Positions 1 through 11,453 are shown, numbered from the stretch's first letter. The stretch is DNA of 64,000 nt from Thamnocephalis sphaerospora (GCA_003614735.1 KZ992435.1:1-64000); one strand, 5' to 3'. A program made the numbers and translations. Notes: generated by a model from the letters alone, not told the origin.

Positions 1-845
1 TTTCGTCTACTTGGCACACACGCACATGTCCGCTACGTGGATGCGTGAACAATTTGACGTAAACAGCGCAAACATAAAAATAAGCCACCATCGTACCGCT
101 TTCCATTGCAGTGTCGGTTATCATTTGACATACAATCCATGGTTTACTCGCTCACGTGGGTAGTTTATGCTTGCGCTTATTGTTGGCCACGATTGCTGGC
201 CATGCAATACGGTTCATGTTCCGATGCTACGGACCACTGCCTTGCAGCGGTTTTCCAAGTGCTCCTGCGCGCAGTGCCCCGGATCGTCTTGGTTGTTGCT
301 GCCAGCATGTTCCATCATTCGTTCTACCCGAGGTCAAGCTTCCTGAACATGCCCTGCATCCTTGACGATGCAATGCCTGTCATTAGTGTCACATCTGAAA
401 TCGGTATCGGGTACTCTTTTGGCTGCGGACAATGCAGTGACACATCCGAGTCTACACCAGACGTTTACGGAGACAGCTGACGCCCAATTGTTGTGGTGCC
501 CCGTGCACCAGAACTGGTTTTCGCGCTGTTGGGCGACTTAAAAATAACATGTGGTACATGGTTTATGCTTGCATTGCACCCATACTGGTCTTTTATTGGT
601 GCGTCTACCATTGGGTTGAATAACGCACTTGCATGCATCGTTGACGGCGTGGATTGGAAGCAACTATCCAGTGCCAAAGCACTCCTGTGCGTGCTCTCTT
701 GCCTTTGCACTGTCCAATCATAGCCCAGCATGCAGTGCTGGACGACCACATATCTTGCCTACCCACATGTTGGCAAGCATGCCGATGAGTATGCCTTTAC
801 CCCTTTCCCGTGCCCGTCATCCGATACCATCTATCTGAAATCAGT
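1..845. other. Intergenic, no supported gene
   Basis: Open frames of up to 124 codons exist here but they show no domain, no consistent splice pattern and no family resemblance. The stretch probably holds the promoter and 5' leader of the oxygenase that starts at 846. A tract close to that start is rich in cccctttccc-type pyrimidines, as before several other genes in the window. Confidence 0.5.
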
Positions 846-2081
846 ATGACTGTCGCTACACTGCCCATCATCGACTTTGGCCCTTACCTTGATCCTGCTG
901 CTAGCGCTGAGCAACGTCAAGCGGTGTCGCGGGCACTTGACAAGGCGTGCCGCGAGCACGGGTGAGTAAACGCTAGTGGCCATAGACTGATGCGGCGATA
1001 CCGGCTGACCCCATTATCGTCGCATTAGCTTTTTTTATCTTGTGAATCATGGTGTGCCGCAAGAGCTATGCGACCGAGTGCGCGCGCAAGGACATCAGTT
1101 TTTCCAGCTTCCTGAAGAGGAAAAGCGCAAGCATCAGGTGGCAGGCGGTTTTCGCGGCTACAAACACTTTAGCGACAATATCATCAAAGAACGAAGGAAC
1201 CTGAACGAGGCCATCGTTTTCTATCCGCCTGTCAACGGCTACAGCAATGGAATTGCACCTGACGTGGATCCGGACTCGCCAAGCGCAAGACTGCCCACGA
1301 CACCGGATATTCTTGGCGGTCAGATGTCGTGGCCAAGCGACGAGTTTCGCGCAGTGACTGAAGAATACCGCGACCATATTTTAAGGCTTGGCGATCGCGT
1401 GCTTTCTGCCATTGCAGCTGGCCTCGGCATTGGCGATTCCTTCCGCAACTGGATGCTAAACCCCACATGGAGCATACGCTTTAACGGCTATCCAAACCTT
1501 ACCGGGGACGATGTGGAGAAGTCGGGTGGCATTAGTCTGATTGAGCACGCTGATTTTGGGTAGGCAGCTGCTTGCACATTCTTTAAGCACCGCGCTCATT
1601 CCTTTTGCTGTGCGCGGCGCAGATGCATCACCATACTCAATCAGGTATGTGCCATACGGCTGCAGTGCAATCTAAACTAACGTGGTCGGCATGTAGGATC
1701 CCGAGTCAGATTCGCTCCAGGTGCTCCATCAGAATGGCGAATGGCATGGCGTCCAGCCGATACCTGGCGCGTTTGTCGTCAACATTGGCCAGCTGCTTAA
1801 CGTGAGTGCCGACATACGGCCTGTGCATCTACATGTATTCACACTCTATCTCTGTGTTCTAGCTATGGACCTGTGGAAGATACACTGAAACACTACACCG
1901 AGTGATTCACCGCGCCGAACAGCCGCGCGTTTCCATTGCTATATTTATTGATCCGCGGTTTGATGCGGTCATCGAGCCACTATCGGAACTTGCGCCGCCT
2001 GATGGATGCCCGATAGCATACACACCAAAAACCTTTGGTAGCCACTTTTTGGAGCAGATCCAAACATACTTTGGTGCCTGA
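846..2081 (+). CDS. 2-oxoglutarate/Fe(II)-dependent oxygenase, isopenicillin-N-synthase-like (copy A)
   Basis: Five exons, 846-961, 1029-1559, 1623-1644, 1697-1801 and 1863-2081, give 330 residues, a normal length for the family. The N-terminal part (LPIIDFGPYLDP, then FFYLVNHGVP) is the typical DIOX_N region. The double-stranded beta-helix core supplies the iron ligands H212 and D214 (HAD) and H270 (LHRV). R280-V-S282 is the RxS that binds the 2-oxoglutarate carboxylate. All metal and cosubstrate residues are present, so it should be active, probably in the cytosol since no signal peptide is seen. The substrate cannot be read from sequence. The third exon is only 22 nt and encodes CITILNQ. 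An inverted paralogue lies at 27318-28587 with identical exon phases and nearly identical first-intron sequence. An AATAAA lies about 125 nt after the stop. Family certain, substrate unknown. Confidence 0.9.
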
Positions 2082-2204
2082 GCAGATAAATCAATTGCGG
2101 TGGGCTAGCACACCAGACAACTCCTGTCATGCGCATTGCAAGGCATGTGCATACGATAGGTCTGTTTGGCGACATTGCCGATGATGATGCAGATTCGCTG
2201 GAAC

Positions 2205-2210
2205 AATAAA
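2205..2210 (+). promoter_or_regulatory. Candidate polyadenylation signal of oxygenase copy A
   Basis: A perfect AATAAA lies about 125 nt downstream of the TGA at 2079-2081. It sits between two convergent genes, and the opposite-strand F-box gene ends at 2320. Confidence 0.4.
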
Positions 2211-2319
2211 TACCGCTGTATTGCGCAGTTGGGCCGATAAAATAACTGCACCAGTGCAGAATACGCGTGATATGGGCAGATATACTCATGTACAAGTGAC
2301 ATTGCTGATGGAATGCCGG

Positions 2320-3987
2320 CTACCAGGAAAACTCGTCACGTCTAGTTTGCGAAGCAACCAAGTATACGCGTGTAGGATTCGGATTGATTGCAGCAGAAGC
2401 GCGCGTGAAACGAGCGACCACGCTTGGGCTTAGTGTAAGCAACGGGTCATCAAAGTACGAATCAACGAGTTGCGGTGCCAGCGTAGACTTGGTAGCCACT
2501 ATGGATGACCGACTCTGCCTAGTTAGCGATGCTGCATAGGTAGGCGCATCCTGGTCCAGCAACAGTGGCAAGGTTGATGACCAGAAAGCATCGTCTTTGT
2601 TGTCAAACGCGCCGCTGAAATCAGGCACTGTATCTGCCGTTACTGTCGGTTGCTCATCCAGAGGCACCGACCATCCCCAATTGCCATCCGTTTGAGCACT
2701 TTCGTCGTCCGGCGTTTGCCATCGGCCTATTAATACGAGGGTGCGCAAACGCGGTAGCGCACGGCAAAGAGACCACCAGGGAGCAGCCGGTTCTCCATAG
2801 AGCGATCCAGGCGTATCGCCAGCATCCACCACAAGTTGTTCAAGATGCGGAAAACAGAGTAGAGACGCCAGGCCCAGTGGGTCATTGCTGTTGGCCGAGC
2901 CGGTTGTGGTTGAACCGGCGAGCGCAGCACGCAGCAAGCGCAGATCCAAGTGCAGAGCGCGCAGTTGTGCCGCTTCTCTGGGCAAATGCATAAGCAGCGC
3001 AGGCGTGACACGAGCGAGTCTGCGGATGTCCAGATGCGTAAATTCTGGCGCCGCTCCATCCGAAAGATGCATAGCCTTTTGTGCGCCTATACGACTGCGA
3101 CCGGCCAACAACACTGCCAGCAATCCGGCTGTTGTGATGCGATGGCACATGCGTGTCGAAAGTCGACACAGTTGCGGGCAGCCATTTAGTGCAGCGGACA
3201 AAACCTGCAGGGTCGCATCGCTTATAGGCAGATGTGCGAGCTGAAGCGACTCGAGGGCAGGAAAAGCAGCACCGCTATCGCTGTGGGCATACATGAACAA
3301 GCGAGCCAGCGCTCGGTCGGTTGCCGCTTCACATTCCACCAAAGCTAGCGTGCGCAGTGACGAGGCTGCGTATTCACCAACAGCTGCAAGACCGGTCACG
3401 TCCGCACACGAAGATCCGACAATTCGTAAATGCTGCAGGCCCGGCGCAGCGGCCAACAGACGTCCCAGCGTTGTACCGTCTATGCTTTCGACCTGCGTCA
3501 ACGTCAGTCGGCGCAGCGTCGACAGTGATCCTGGAGCCAGCATCCTTACGGCATCCTGATTGAGAAATGTGTTTTGCTCGCCTATATGCAGGGCGACCAG
3601 GTTGTGGCAATAGCTTGCTAAAGTGCGCAGCCACGTTCCGGGCACTGAAGCATAGAGCGTCTCTTCCACGTGAACCAGGCTGAGAATCTGAACTTGCTGG
3701 CGCACGTTTACAGGTAGTGCTGGCAGTGCGCGCAGCAATGCGCAAAAGCGCGGCAGTGGCGAGCCATAGCGTGCGTCCAGCGGTGGTCGCGCATACAGCA
3801 CCGCTGTTGCAACATGATAAAGGTGGCGGTGTGCTAGGCAACAGCTAAGCAGATCAGCGAGCGGCAGCATGGCCAGTAGCTGCGCCAGCAGAGACGCCGG
3901 CAAGCGGCTTATGCCTGGCTGGCCGTCCAGCTCAATCAGTAAAGGCAGGAATGGCGGGCGTGACGGTGTCCCATACAAACTGGTCAT
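2320..3987 (-). CDS. F-box protein with leucine-rich-repeat-like C-terminal region
   Basis: A single open frame of 555 residues from the ATG at 3987. An in-frame upstream ATG at 4128 would add 47 residues without domain character and would run into the divergent promoter, so the internal start is preferred. Residues about 27-70 form an F-box (ISRLPASLLAQLLAMLPLAD, then a Cys-rich helix). This predicts binding to Skp1 and a role as substrate receptor in an SCF ubiquitin ligase. The rest contains repeated L..L.L..c..it...L patterns typical of F-box/LRR proteins, for example around LRRLTLTQVESIDG and LRTLALVECEAATD. The last 150 residues look disordered. It is divergently arranged with the PDH E1 beta gene. 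The substrate is unknown. Confidence 0.75.
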   Translation of the reverse strand: MTSLYGTPSRPPFLPLLIELDGQPGISRLPASLLAQLLAMLPLADLLSCCLAHRHLYHVATAVLYARPPLDARYGSPLPRFCALLRALPALPVNVRQQVQILSLVHVEETLYASVPGTWLRTLASYCHNLVALHIGEQNTFLNQDAVRMLAPGSLSTLRRLTLTQVESIDGTTLGRLLAAAPGLQHLRIVGSSCADVTGLAAVGEYAASSLRTLALVECEAATDRALARLFMYAHSDSGAAFPALESLQLAHLPISDATLQVLSAALNGCPQLCRLSTRMCHRITTAGLLAVLLAGRSRIGAQKAMHLSDGAAPEFTHLDIRRLARVTPALLMHLPREAAQLRALHLDLRLLRAALAGSTTTGSANSNDPLGLASLLCFPHLEQLVVDAGDTPGSLYGEPAAPWWSLCRALPRLRTLVLIGRWQTPDDESAQTDGNWGWSVPLDEQPTVTADTVPDFSGAFDNKDDAFWSSTLPLLLDQDAPTYAASLTRQSRSSIVATKSTLAPQLVDSYFDDPLLTLSPSVVARFTRASAAINPNPTRVYLVASQTRRDEFSW

Positions 3988-4297
3988 GGCGTGTGCGTGG
4001 GGGAGGGCGGAGGAGGGCTGGTCACAGCGAGCGGTGCTTATCGCGACATCGGAGCCATGCCCTTCACATTTTTTATTTGACTGGGTAATTAGGAAACGTG
4101 TTTGGTGCTCCCCAAAATACATCACCATCCTACAGAAATAGCGATCACTTTATCGTTCTTGACGCCTCGTTCTTCCGCAACTCTTTCTCGCACTCCCGCG
4201 CACTCGCCTTCGCTACTCTTGCTGCCCCACACTGCGCTGTGCTGCGCCTTTGGCCTGTCGCACCATCCCGCCTGTTTTCACGATCGCAGTTGTCAGT
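3988..4297. promoter_or_regulatory. Shared divergent promoter region
   Basis: About 310 nt separate the F-box start (minus strand) from the PDH E1 beta start (plus strand). The plus-strand half is CT-rich (ctcgttcttccgcaactctt and similar) directly before the PDH gene, which fits a transcription start region. No specific factor site was identified. Confidence 0.4.
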
Positions 4298-5751
4298 ATG
4301 CTTCGCGCTAGCGCTCTTCGTCGTTGCGCCAACGCGGCCAAGCTCGGTCAGCGTATGCTGATCCGCGGCAATGCCACAGCAGCGGCAGCTCAGGTAGGTT
4401 TGCGCGAGACGATAGACTGCTGTGCCAGCGAGACGACGTGTGTTTCCAGACTATGTGGTTGGATCTGGCCAACGCATGACGTAGGGGTCGCGCCAGCCCA
4501 AACTATTGGCTTGGGCCGATTGATGTCTAGAGGGCGGCAGCGGTAGCAGGCAAGGACATGATACCGCAGATGGGCTTATAATGCGGCGCATATATGCTGC
4601 TTCCACACGTATTAGATGACGGTGCGTGAGGCGCTCAACGCGGCTCTCGAGGAGGAGATGCTGCGCGACGAGAACGTTTTCCTGATGGGCGAAGAGGTGG
4701 CGCAGTACAATGGCGCATACAAGGTAGGCTGACCGGCGGCGTGACGCGTCCTGGCCACGGCGGCTGCACGCTGACACAATCAGTCTGCTGCTTGACCTTG
4801 GTGCAGGTCTCCAAGGGTCTGCTGGACAAATTCGGCCCCAAGCGTGTGCTGGATACGCCCATTACCGAGTCGGGCTTTGCTGGTCTGGCCGTTGGTGCGG
4901 CGCTTCACGGTCTGCGGCCGGTGTGCGAGTTTATGACCTTCAACTTTAGCATGCAGGTGGGTGCAAAAAGCGGTGTGACGTCGGCGATGCTGCGGCTAAC
5001 CTGTACTGCCCGGTTGCTTCTTTAGGCTATCGACCAGGTTGTCAACTCGGCAGCCAAGGCGCGCTACATGACGGGCGGCGTTGCCGAGTGCCCGATCGTG
5101 TTCCGCGGTCCGAACGGCGCAGCGGCTGGCGTGGGTGCACAGCATTCGCAGTGCTTTGCCGCGTGGTACGGCTCGGTGCCTGGTCTCAAGGTCGTGAGCC
5201 CGTGGAACAGCGAGGACGCCAAGGGTCTGCTAAAGGCGGCCATTCGCGACCCGAACCCGGTAGTGGTGCTGGAGAATGAGCTGATGTATGGCGAGTCGTT
5301 TGCCGTCAGCGAGGAGGTGCTGCGCGACGACTTTGTGGTGGAGATTGGCAAGGCCAAGGTGGAGCGCGCCGGCACCGACGCGACCCTTGTGGCGCACTCG
5401 CGCCAGGTCGGCTTTGCGCTCAAGGCGGCCGAGCAGCTGGCACAGGCTGGCATCGCCAACGTGGAGGTCATTAACCTGCGGTCCATCCGCCCGCTGGACA
5501 TGGACACTATCGTCCAGTCGGTGAAGAAGACCAGCCGCCTGATCACCGTCGAGGGTGGCTGGCCCATGTTTGGCGTTGGCTCTGAAATTGCGGCGCAGAT
5601 CATGGAGAGCGATGCGTTTGACTATCTTGACGCACCTGTTCGCCGCATCACTGGCGCCGACATTCCGATGCCGTATGCCAAGAACCTGGAGGATCTATCG
5701 CTGCCCACGACAGAGCTGATCGCAGACGTTACCAAGAAGATGCTTGCGTAA
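4298..5751 (+). CDS. PDB1: Pyruvate dehydrogenase E1 component, beta subunit, mitochondrial
   Basis: Four exons, 4298-4393, 4616-4723, 4807-4956 and 5026-5751, give 359 residues, the usual length. The first exon encodes a short Arg/Ala-rich mitochondrial presequence ([16 protein letters not shown]..). The mature part begins at [15 protein letters not shown]. Conserved E1-beta blocks follow: [69 protein letters not shown] and [10 protein letters not shown]. With E1 alpha it forms the thiamine-diphosphate-dependent decarboxylase of the pyruvate dehydrogenase complex in the matrix, feeding acetyl-CoA into the TCA cycle. The third intron uses a GTGGGT donor. The closely related 2-oxoacid dehydrogenase E1 betas are less likely because the match to fungal PDH is continuous. 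Confidence 0.95.
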
Positions 5752-6227
5752 AAGCAACGGCAAGACCACCAACAAGCCATTGTCCCGGTGCGCGGCGGCG
5801 ACCCGTCGTTGTGCTGCAAATAGAGCGTGATTCGGGTGCTCGTAACGATGACGGAAAAGGCACAAGAGCGGCACCGCAGCCATCGCCGCTTTGACCACGA
5901 TCATATCGGAAAATAAAGCAATTTGTCTACACGTGCGATATTCATGATCATGCCCTGGCTATCGCAGCCGCCGCCGCCGCCGCCGTGGTGGCCGTCCCAG
6001 TGAGTTGCAGGACGCAGACTATGCAGCCAAAACGAATCGGGCAATGACGGAAAACACGCACAAAAACACGCCAAGTTGGCGTCTCTTTCCGCTCACCATC
6101 AACTGTGCTTGCCATTCACCCGCGTCCTGCTTGGCTTCGTCTGCCCAGCCGCGATTTGACGCGCGCATTACGTTCGCAGCGCGTGTGATTCTGATCATTC
6201 TCGTACGCCTTTTATCTTTTGTTCAAC
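5752..6227. other. Intergenic: PDB1 3' UTR and Tim50 promoter
   Basis: An AATAAA at 5912-5917, about 160 nt after the PDB1 stop, is a likely poly(A) signal. A (gcc)n run lies near 5969-5987. The rest probably holds the Tim50 promoter and leader; nothing else was seen. Confidence 0.5.
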
Positions 6228-7833
6228 ATGCTGTCGCATTCCGTGCTGAGGGCGTCGCTGCGCGGCGCAGCAAGCCGGCCGGCTATGGCCATGGCCCGGC
6301 GCGCTCTGAGCACGACCGCTGTGGCACGCCAGTCAGTTGAGCCGACCGAAAAGACGGAAAACGACAGCGCAGCGGCGCCGGCAGCCGGCAGCAGCGTGCC
6401 TCCTGCAGCCTCGCAGCCCGTGCTCAAAAAGAAGAAGAAGGCCAAGGGCGCCCGGGAGGAGCTGACGCGCGGACAGATTGCTTCGCGGATCGGTGCCGTG
6501 GTGGGCGTGGCGACGGTGTTTGGTACCGTCTACTATCTGGGCCGGCCCTACGACGAGGGATCCGGACGCACCAATCCCGAGGGCGCGTACGGTTTCTACC
6601 TGCGCATGCAGGAGCGCTTCTACGATTGGGTCGAGTACTACCGCGAGCCAGCCTACGCTAAAATGCTGCCGGATCCACTGCCGGCCGATGTGCAGCCGCC
6701 CACGCTGGTGCTGAACCTGGATGAGACGCTCATCTACTCGTCCTGGGACTATCAGCACGGCTGGCGGATTGCCAAGCGGCCGTTTGTGGACTATTTTTTA
6801 GCCTACATTTCGCAATTCTTTGAGGTGGTGATTATCACTTCACAGCCACAGATGGTAGGTGGTGCGTTGGGCTGGACGCTGCGGAGACATGCTCATGCGG
6901 TGCGACGGTACTAGAACGCGGAGCCGATTCTACACAAGCTGGATCCGGTCGGCTATGTGCCGCACCGTTTCTACCGCGATGCGACGCGGTACTTTGAGGG
7001 AAAGCATGTCAAGGTGAGGGCCGGCATGGTCAGGTGTGCCGACCGCGGCACAGGCTTACCAGGACGTTTGGCGGCGCCAGGATCTGTCGCATTTGAACCG
7101 CGATCTCTCGCAGGTGATTATCATGGACTCGAATCCGGACGCTTACGGACTGCAGCCGGACAATGCCATCGCGGTGCCGCCCTGGCAGGGCAAGGCGGGC
7201 GATACCTATCTGCGTGACATTGTTCCCTTTTTGCTGAGTAAGTGATATTGCAACAACGGGTGTGGCAGGACCTGCACGCTAATATCCGCTTATCTGTGCG
7301 GCGGTCGCTTTTGCGTAGCACTGAGCGAGACACGACCGGCGGATGTGCGCCCGATCCTCAAGGCTTACTACGGCAAGGACATTCCCAAGACGTTTGCAGA
7401 GATGGAGCGCCAACTTTTGGAGAGCTACCAGAAGGAATGGAAGGAGGAGCATGAGCGCAAGTCGCACGGTCTGTCCGGCCTGCTAGGCGTCGGCAAGGCG
7501 AGCGGCGCCGAGAGCATGCCGACCGAGCTGCCGCTGCAGCGTGCTCGTCGCATGCGTCAGGAGGCGTTTGAGCAGCAGTATGAGCAGGAGGACCAGGCAT
7601 ATCGCGAGCTGGCCAAGCAGAACATGAAGATGCAGCTTGAACACGTGAAGGGCTCACAATTCAGCATTATCGACTATGTCACCAAGGTGAGTGTTACTGG
7701 GACGGGCGCTCGCGGCCATCTGAGCTAATCGTGCCTGTGTCGCGGTTAGGGTGCACCGGCGCCCATGGACCCGAACGAGCTGGTCGCCGCTGCTTCGGCA
7801 TCGGGCCAGACCACGCCGACGGCCGGACAGTAA
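6228..7833 (+). CDS. TIM50: Mitochondrial import inner membrane translocase subunit Tim50
   Basis: Five exons, 6228-6854, 6915-7013, 7054-7237, 7319-7686 and 7750-7833, give 453 residues. The N-terminus is an Arg/Ser/Ala-rich presequence, followed by a Lys-rich patch and one membrane span near residues 85-103 (IGAVVGVATVFGTVYYLG). The intermembrane-space part is an FCP1/SCP-phosphatase-like domain with LVLNLDETLIYSSW, HGWRIAKRPFVDYFL and FFEVVIITSQPQ, then the conserved HRFYRDATRYF and DLSQVIIMDSNP blocks. As in other Tim50 proteins the phosphatase motif lacks its first aspartate (N-L-D-E-T), so it should be a receptor rather than an enzyme. It hands presequence proteins from the TOM complex to Tim23. 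The last 150 residues are charged and coiled-coil-like. The ATG at 6228 is preferred because it opens the presequence. Confidence 0.93.
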
Positions 7834-10442
7834 CGCGTTGCCGGATGGCGTCACAGCGTTCGCATCCATCCGTAAAAAGCCGTCCTTTACCTTTTTCACT
7901 GCTGTCTCCGATAGCGGTACCATCTAAACGTGCGGATCGTTTGTGTGCCTGTTCATATGGCCTGTGTTTCCCAGCGTGCCCAGCTCGGGTGATAAGATGG
8001 CGGCCGGTCGACTGGCATGTGCGCACAATGGTGACTTGTAAGGCCGCCTGCCGTAGCACCTGCCTCGCGCAAAAAAACCTCCGAGACACGTGAATGTCGA
8101 TCAGATGGATGAGACCGCCTGGGCCAAGCCATGTCGGGTGTTTGCGCTCGTGTTTGCCGATGATCACGGTGTGTCGATACGACGGCTGCAAAGCATGCGT
8201 CGCCGATGGTGGCACCGCCATCGCAGGCATTGCCGCCGAGCGTTGGGTGTTGGCAGCGGCAAGCGACTTGCGCACGACGATGGGCCAGACAAAGGGGACG
8301 GTCGCAGATGCGCCCTGCAACTATTTTCCACGCGGTCTAGCACGTTCTCATGTGCTTCCCGAGGCCATAGAAAAGGATATGGACCAGCTGCCGCACGACG
8401 CTTCTTTCGATCTGTGTTGTCGTGTTCTCCCTCCCTCCCCTGGCGTTGTCTAGCCTCTTGCCACCGCACCGCGCCCACCATCTCCGAGACGAGCGTGGCC
8501 CGTTTACATGCAAAACGTTTTTCCCATTCTCCGTCCCTCACCGAGTCGGCCTGTTCTACGTGGGCAACTGTTCTCTGCCAAGCATCCGTTGCTGGTGCCG
8601 TTTTTTTGCCGCAAACCGCCCAACGCAAACGCCACCGCCTGCCTGCCCGCCCATTCTGCGCTCCGCAGCTTTTTCCCTTTCCTGACGTCTAGCAGCTTTG
8701 CCGCCACTTTCCTGACCCTTTCTACGCCTGCCTGCGCTGCCTGCTAACGTTGAAACGCTTTTGCCTGCACTGCACCACGTCTCTCAACCTTTCCGCCACT
8801 CGTTCCGCGCGTTTCTCTCTCTCTCTCTCCCCTTGCCAAATAGACTCTATCCGGCTGGCTGCACGTACCGCTTGGCCTAGCCTTGAGCCCTTTGTCTTGG
8901 CAATTGCACCCTCATTCCGACGCGCACGGAAGCAGGCCTCCCGCTGTGGTTGCCCCAAGGTAAGCGCATATATCTGAATCTGCCGCGCCAACCCGGCGCC
9001 ATCTAGCGTGCGCTGCCCCAGCCTCGGTAGCGGCGATATCCGACCGAGCAAGGATGCACGTTAGCCGGTTTTACTTGGGGCTGGCGACTCTGACGAACTG
9101 CATTACGTGGTGTTACCGTGGTCCTACACGGCGCCATTCCGATGATAGTATGCAGTGTGGCACGTGTGACGGGATTAGCGAAACGTTGACGGTGGCTGGT
9201 TAATGACGACGCTATGACACGGTCAGACCGAGCACACTTTTTCATCCAAAGGCCGGTCACAGCGGCCCGGACAGTGGGCAAGTAGACGCCATGACGGCTG
9301 TCCGGTGCATGCAAGAGGCTACAGGGGCGACCATAGTGCACGAATCAGCATGTAGCACCGTCTAGCGTGTCATGCTTGGTTTGGTCACAATGATACGACC
9401 GCGCAGCTCGGCTGCCGTCATCACCGACTTGGTCATGACAGCGACGCTTGTAACTGCGCAAGCCGTTGTCGTCACCGCTGTCGTAGCCGTCGTCTTGGCG
9501 TTGCTGTGTGCCGAGAAAGAGCAAAGGGTATTTGAAGGGTGTGTGCGTGGTTCTGGTTTGACCACCTGTCCGTATGCCTGTCCGACGCCTATTTTCTTGG
9601 CATTTTGGTGATTCATCGCGCTTGCTCCGTACACCGCCGGTGAGTCGTGCAGGTGTGCAGCCGACACCCGAAGCATCGCCGCGTGTGTGCGTGTGCGTAT
9701 TGTGTGCGTGGTCTGGCGGTTTCCCCACGCTGACTAATGCGTGCGCCAGCAACGCTCACGCTGGTTGACGATCCGCTTCAGTGTGATGCACCCTGAGGCA
9801 TACATGGCCACCTGCCAGCAGGTGGTACGACATGCTCACGAGCCTTCTGCCCTTGAGCATTTCGAAACGGCAACGGTGAAGGCTACGCCACATACGGCTA
9901 TTTTCGCGAGCCTTGATGGATGGCTACAGGGTGCTGGCGGCAACGCACACGTACCAGCTGTTCTTGGCGGGCCGTCGCCGTTGCGAGCATAGCGTGACCA
10001 CGCACCGCCCATTGCTGCTGTTTCTATTTAATCGACCTTGCTGCCGTTTGGGATGTCTGCCGTGTATCTCCTGTTCTCTTGCACACTACGCGTCCATAGT
10101 TGCGAGCAGCTGTATACATTGGCAGGCCATTTTTGTCTGCTCACTCGCCTACACTTGTATTCAGCACTGCTCTTCTACATGCTTCTTGCCACGACCGTCC
10201 GCCTCAGACTAACCTTGTGCATTTTCTCTTCTCGTGCTACACAGACGCTTAGTAACCACACTGCTTGTCGCGAGCCCATCACCATCGTCCGTCGCGCTTG
10301 AATTGGCCCACGCGGCATAGCGCAGCGCAACACGTACACACACGGAGTGTCAACGCCGTGATTTTTGTTTTTTCACGCACCGCGTGTCCGGCTCCGTTCA
10401 CCTTTGACGCACAGTTCTTTCTCCTTTGTTGATCTGCTTCTG
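7834..10442. other. Long gene-poor region
   Basis: No convincing gene in about 2.6 kb. Several open frames of 70-200 codons overlap on both strands and are low-complexity and Arg/Pro/Ser-rich. A pyrimidine-rich block spans roughly 8400-8850 and includes a pure (TC)n run at 8814-8829. One plus-strand frame at 9372-9611 could encode a single hydrophobic helix, but there is no supporting evidence. The right end is likely promoter and leader of the gene at 10443. Confidence 0.45.
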
Positions 10443-11453
10443 ATGGAGCTTGCACGCGAGACGACACGCTCGCCGTCGAGTCAGCGTTTCCGCCGTCGCC
10501 GAAGCAGCCAGTCGCGCCGCAGTGTCGTTGGCGCGGTCGTGTCACGCATTCGCAGTTTATTACACCGTGGCGAGCGGCACCAGAGTAACGGCAGCGACAC
10601 GGGCGGCGCCAAGGTTCGCCGCGCTGGCACAGTGGCCGAACGGACGCATCGCGAGCCCCACACCCCGATCTTGCCCTCGCGCCGTTTGCATCTATGGTCG
10701 CGCGACCGAACGGACGTCAACAACGATCTGGATGTCATCACGACCAAGCGTCGTGGCCGCGGCAGAGCCGTAAGCTTGGACTCGCCACTGCCGATGATAT
10801 GCCCCGACAGCCATCGCAAGTACTTTGTGGTCGAAGACGAGCACGCCTGGTTCCGCCTTGGTGGTCGATTGGCCGACACCAACATCAAGGCGATGACCAC
10901 CATGGACGTGGCAGGACCCGTGCCAGCTCAGCCTGTGTGCAGCAAGGTGTTTGCCTCGGGTGTTCATCTGCCTGTGGTCCGCGAATCAAGCGTCGACAGC
11001 GACGCCACTGCTACGCCCGTGCTAAGGCCGCGGTCCATTACATCGTCATTGGCATCCCGTTCACCGTCACCTCCTGCAGGCGTTTCATTCCTGCGACTCA
11101 ACTCGGACCCGCAGGAGCACGTCTTTGCCCAGAAGGAGGCCGAGCCGACCCTCGATGAGACCGAGGCCGAGGACAATGATGATGACACCGATGAAAACTC
11201 TTTTGCACCGTTGCCCAAGGCCGTGTTCACCGCCAGCACAGCCTTGGCCGCCGGCAGCAGCGCCGTGTCCGCCGTCTCCGCAGTCAATATGACTAACGAT
11301 GACTATTTTGCCGGTGCAGCCGAAACGTCTTCCTTTGCCACGACCGGAACAACAAGTTCTTCCAGTGGTAAGTGGGAATATGCATCCCGGAGCTTCTGTT
11401 TTAGACGCGTGGTGAACCAATTCGGCATTACGGGCCGATGCTGCACAGCGTAA
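10443..11453 (+). CDS. Hypothetical Arg/Ser-rich, mostly disordered protein
   Basis: I do not recognise this protein. An uninterrupted frame runs from the ATG at 10443. The first 30 residues are strongly basic (QRFRRRRSSQSRR). The middle holds a more ordered stretch around KYFVVEDEHAWFRLGGRL. A Ser-rich acidic tail includes DETEAEDNDDDTDEN and poly-Ser. The 3' end is uncertain: a good GTAAGT donor sits at 11368. One candidate acceptor before 11404 would give a very short 37-nt intron and stop at once; another near 11516 would extend the frame to 11694. Without transcript data the unspliced stop at 11453 is given. It may be a regulatory or signalling scaffold, but that is a guess. Confidence 0.45.
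   Translation: MELARETTRSPSSQRFRRRRSSQSRRSVVGAVVSRIRSLLHRGERHQSNGSDTGGAKVRRAGTVAERTHREPHTPILPSRRLHLWSRDRTDVNNDLDVITTKRRGRGRAVSLDSPLPMICPDSHRKYFVVEDEHAWFRLGGRLADTNIKAMTTMDVAGPVPAQPVCSKVFASGVHLPVVRESSVDSDATATPVLRPRSITSSLASRSPSPPAGVSFLRLNSDPQEHVFAQKEAEPTLDETEAEDNDDDTDENSFAPLPKAVFTASTALAAGSSAVSAVSAVNMTNDDYFAGAAETSSFATTGTTSSSSGKWEYASRSFCFRRVVNQFGITGRCCTA

Noticed and set aside
3988-4128. N-terminal extension of the F-box/LRR protein to an upstream ATG
   Set aside because: Non-conserved composition and it would occupy half of a 310-nt divergent promoter; the ATG at 3987 directly precedes the F-box region.
8090-8692. 200-codon plus-strand frame
   Set aside because: Arg/Cys/Pro-rich random-looking composition in a pyrimidine-rich tract, with several overlapping frames equally long.
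9372-9611. Small frame with one hydrophobic helix
   Set aside because: The hydrophobic run comes from GTC/GTTGTC-rich sequence; a minus-strand frame covers the same bases equally well.
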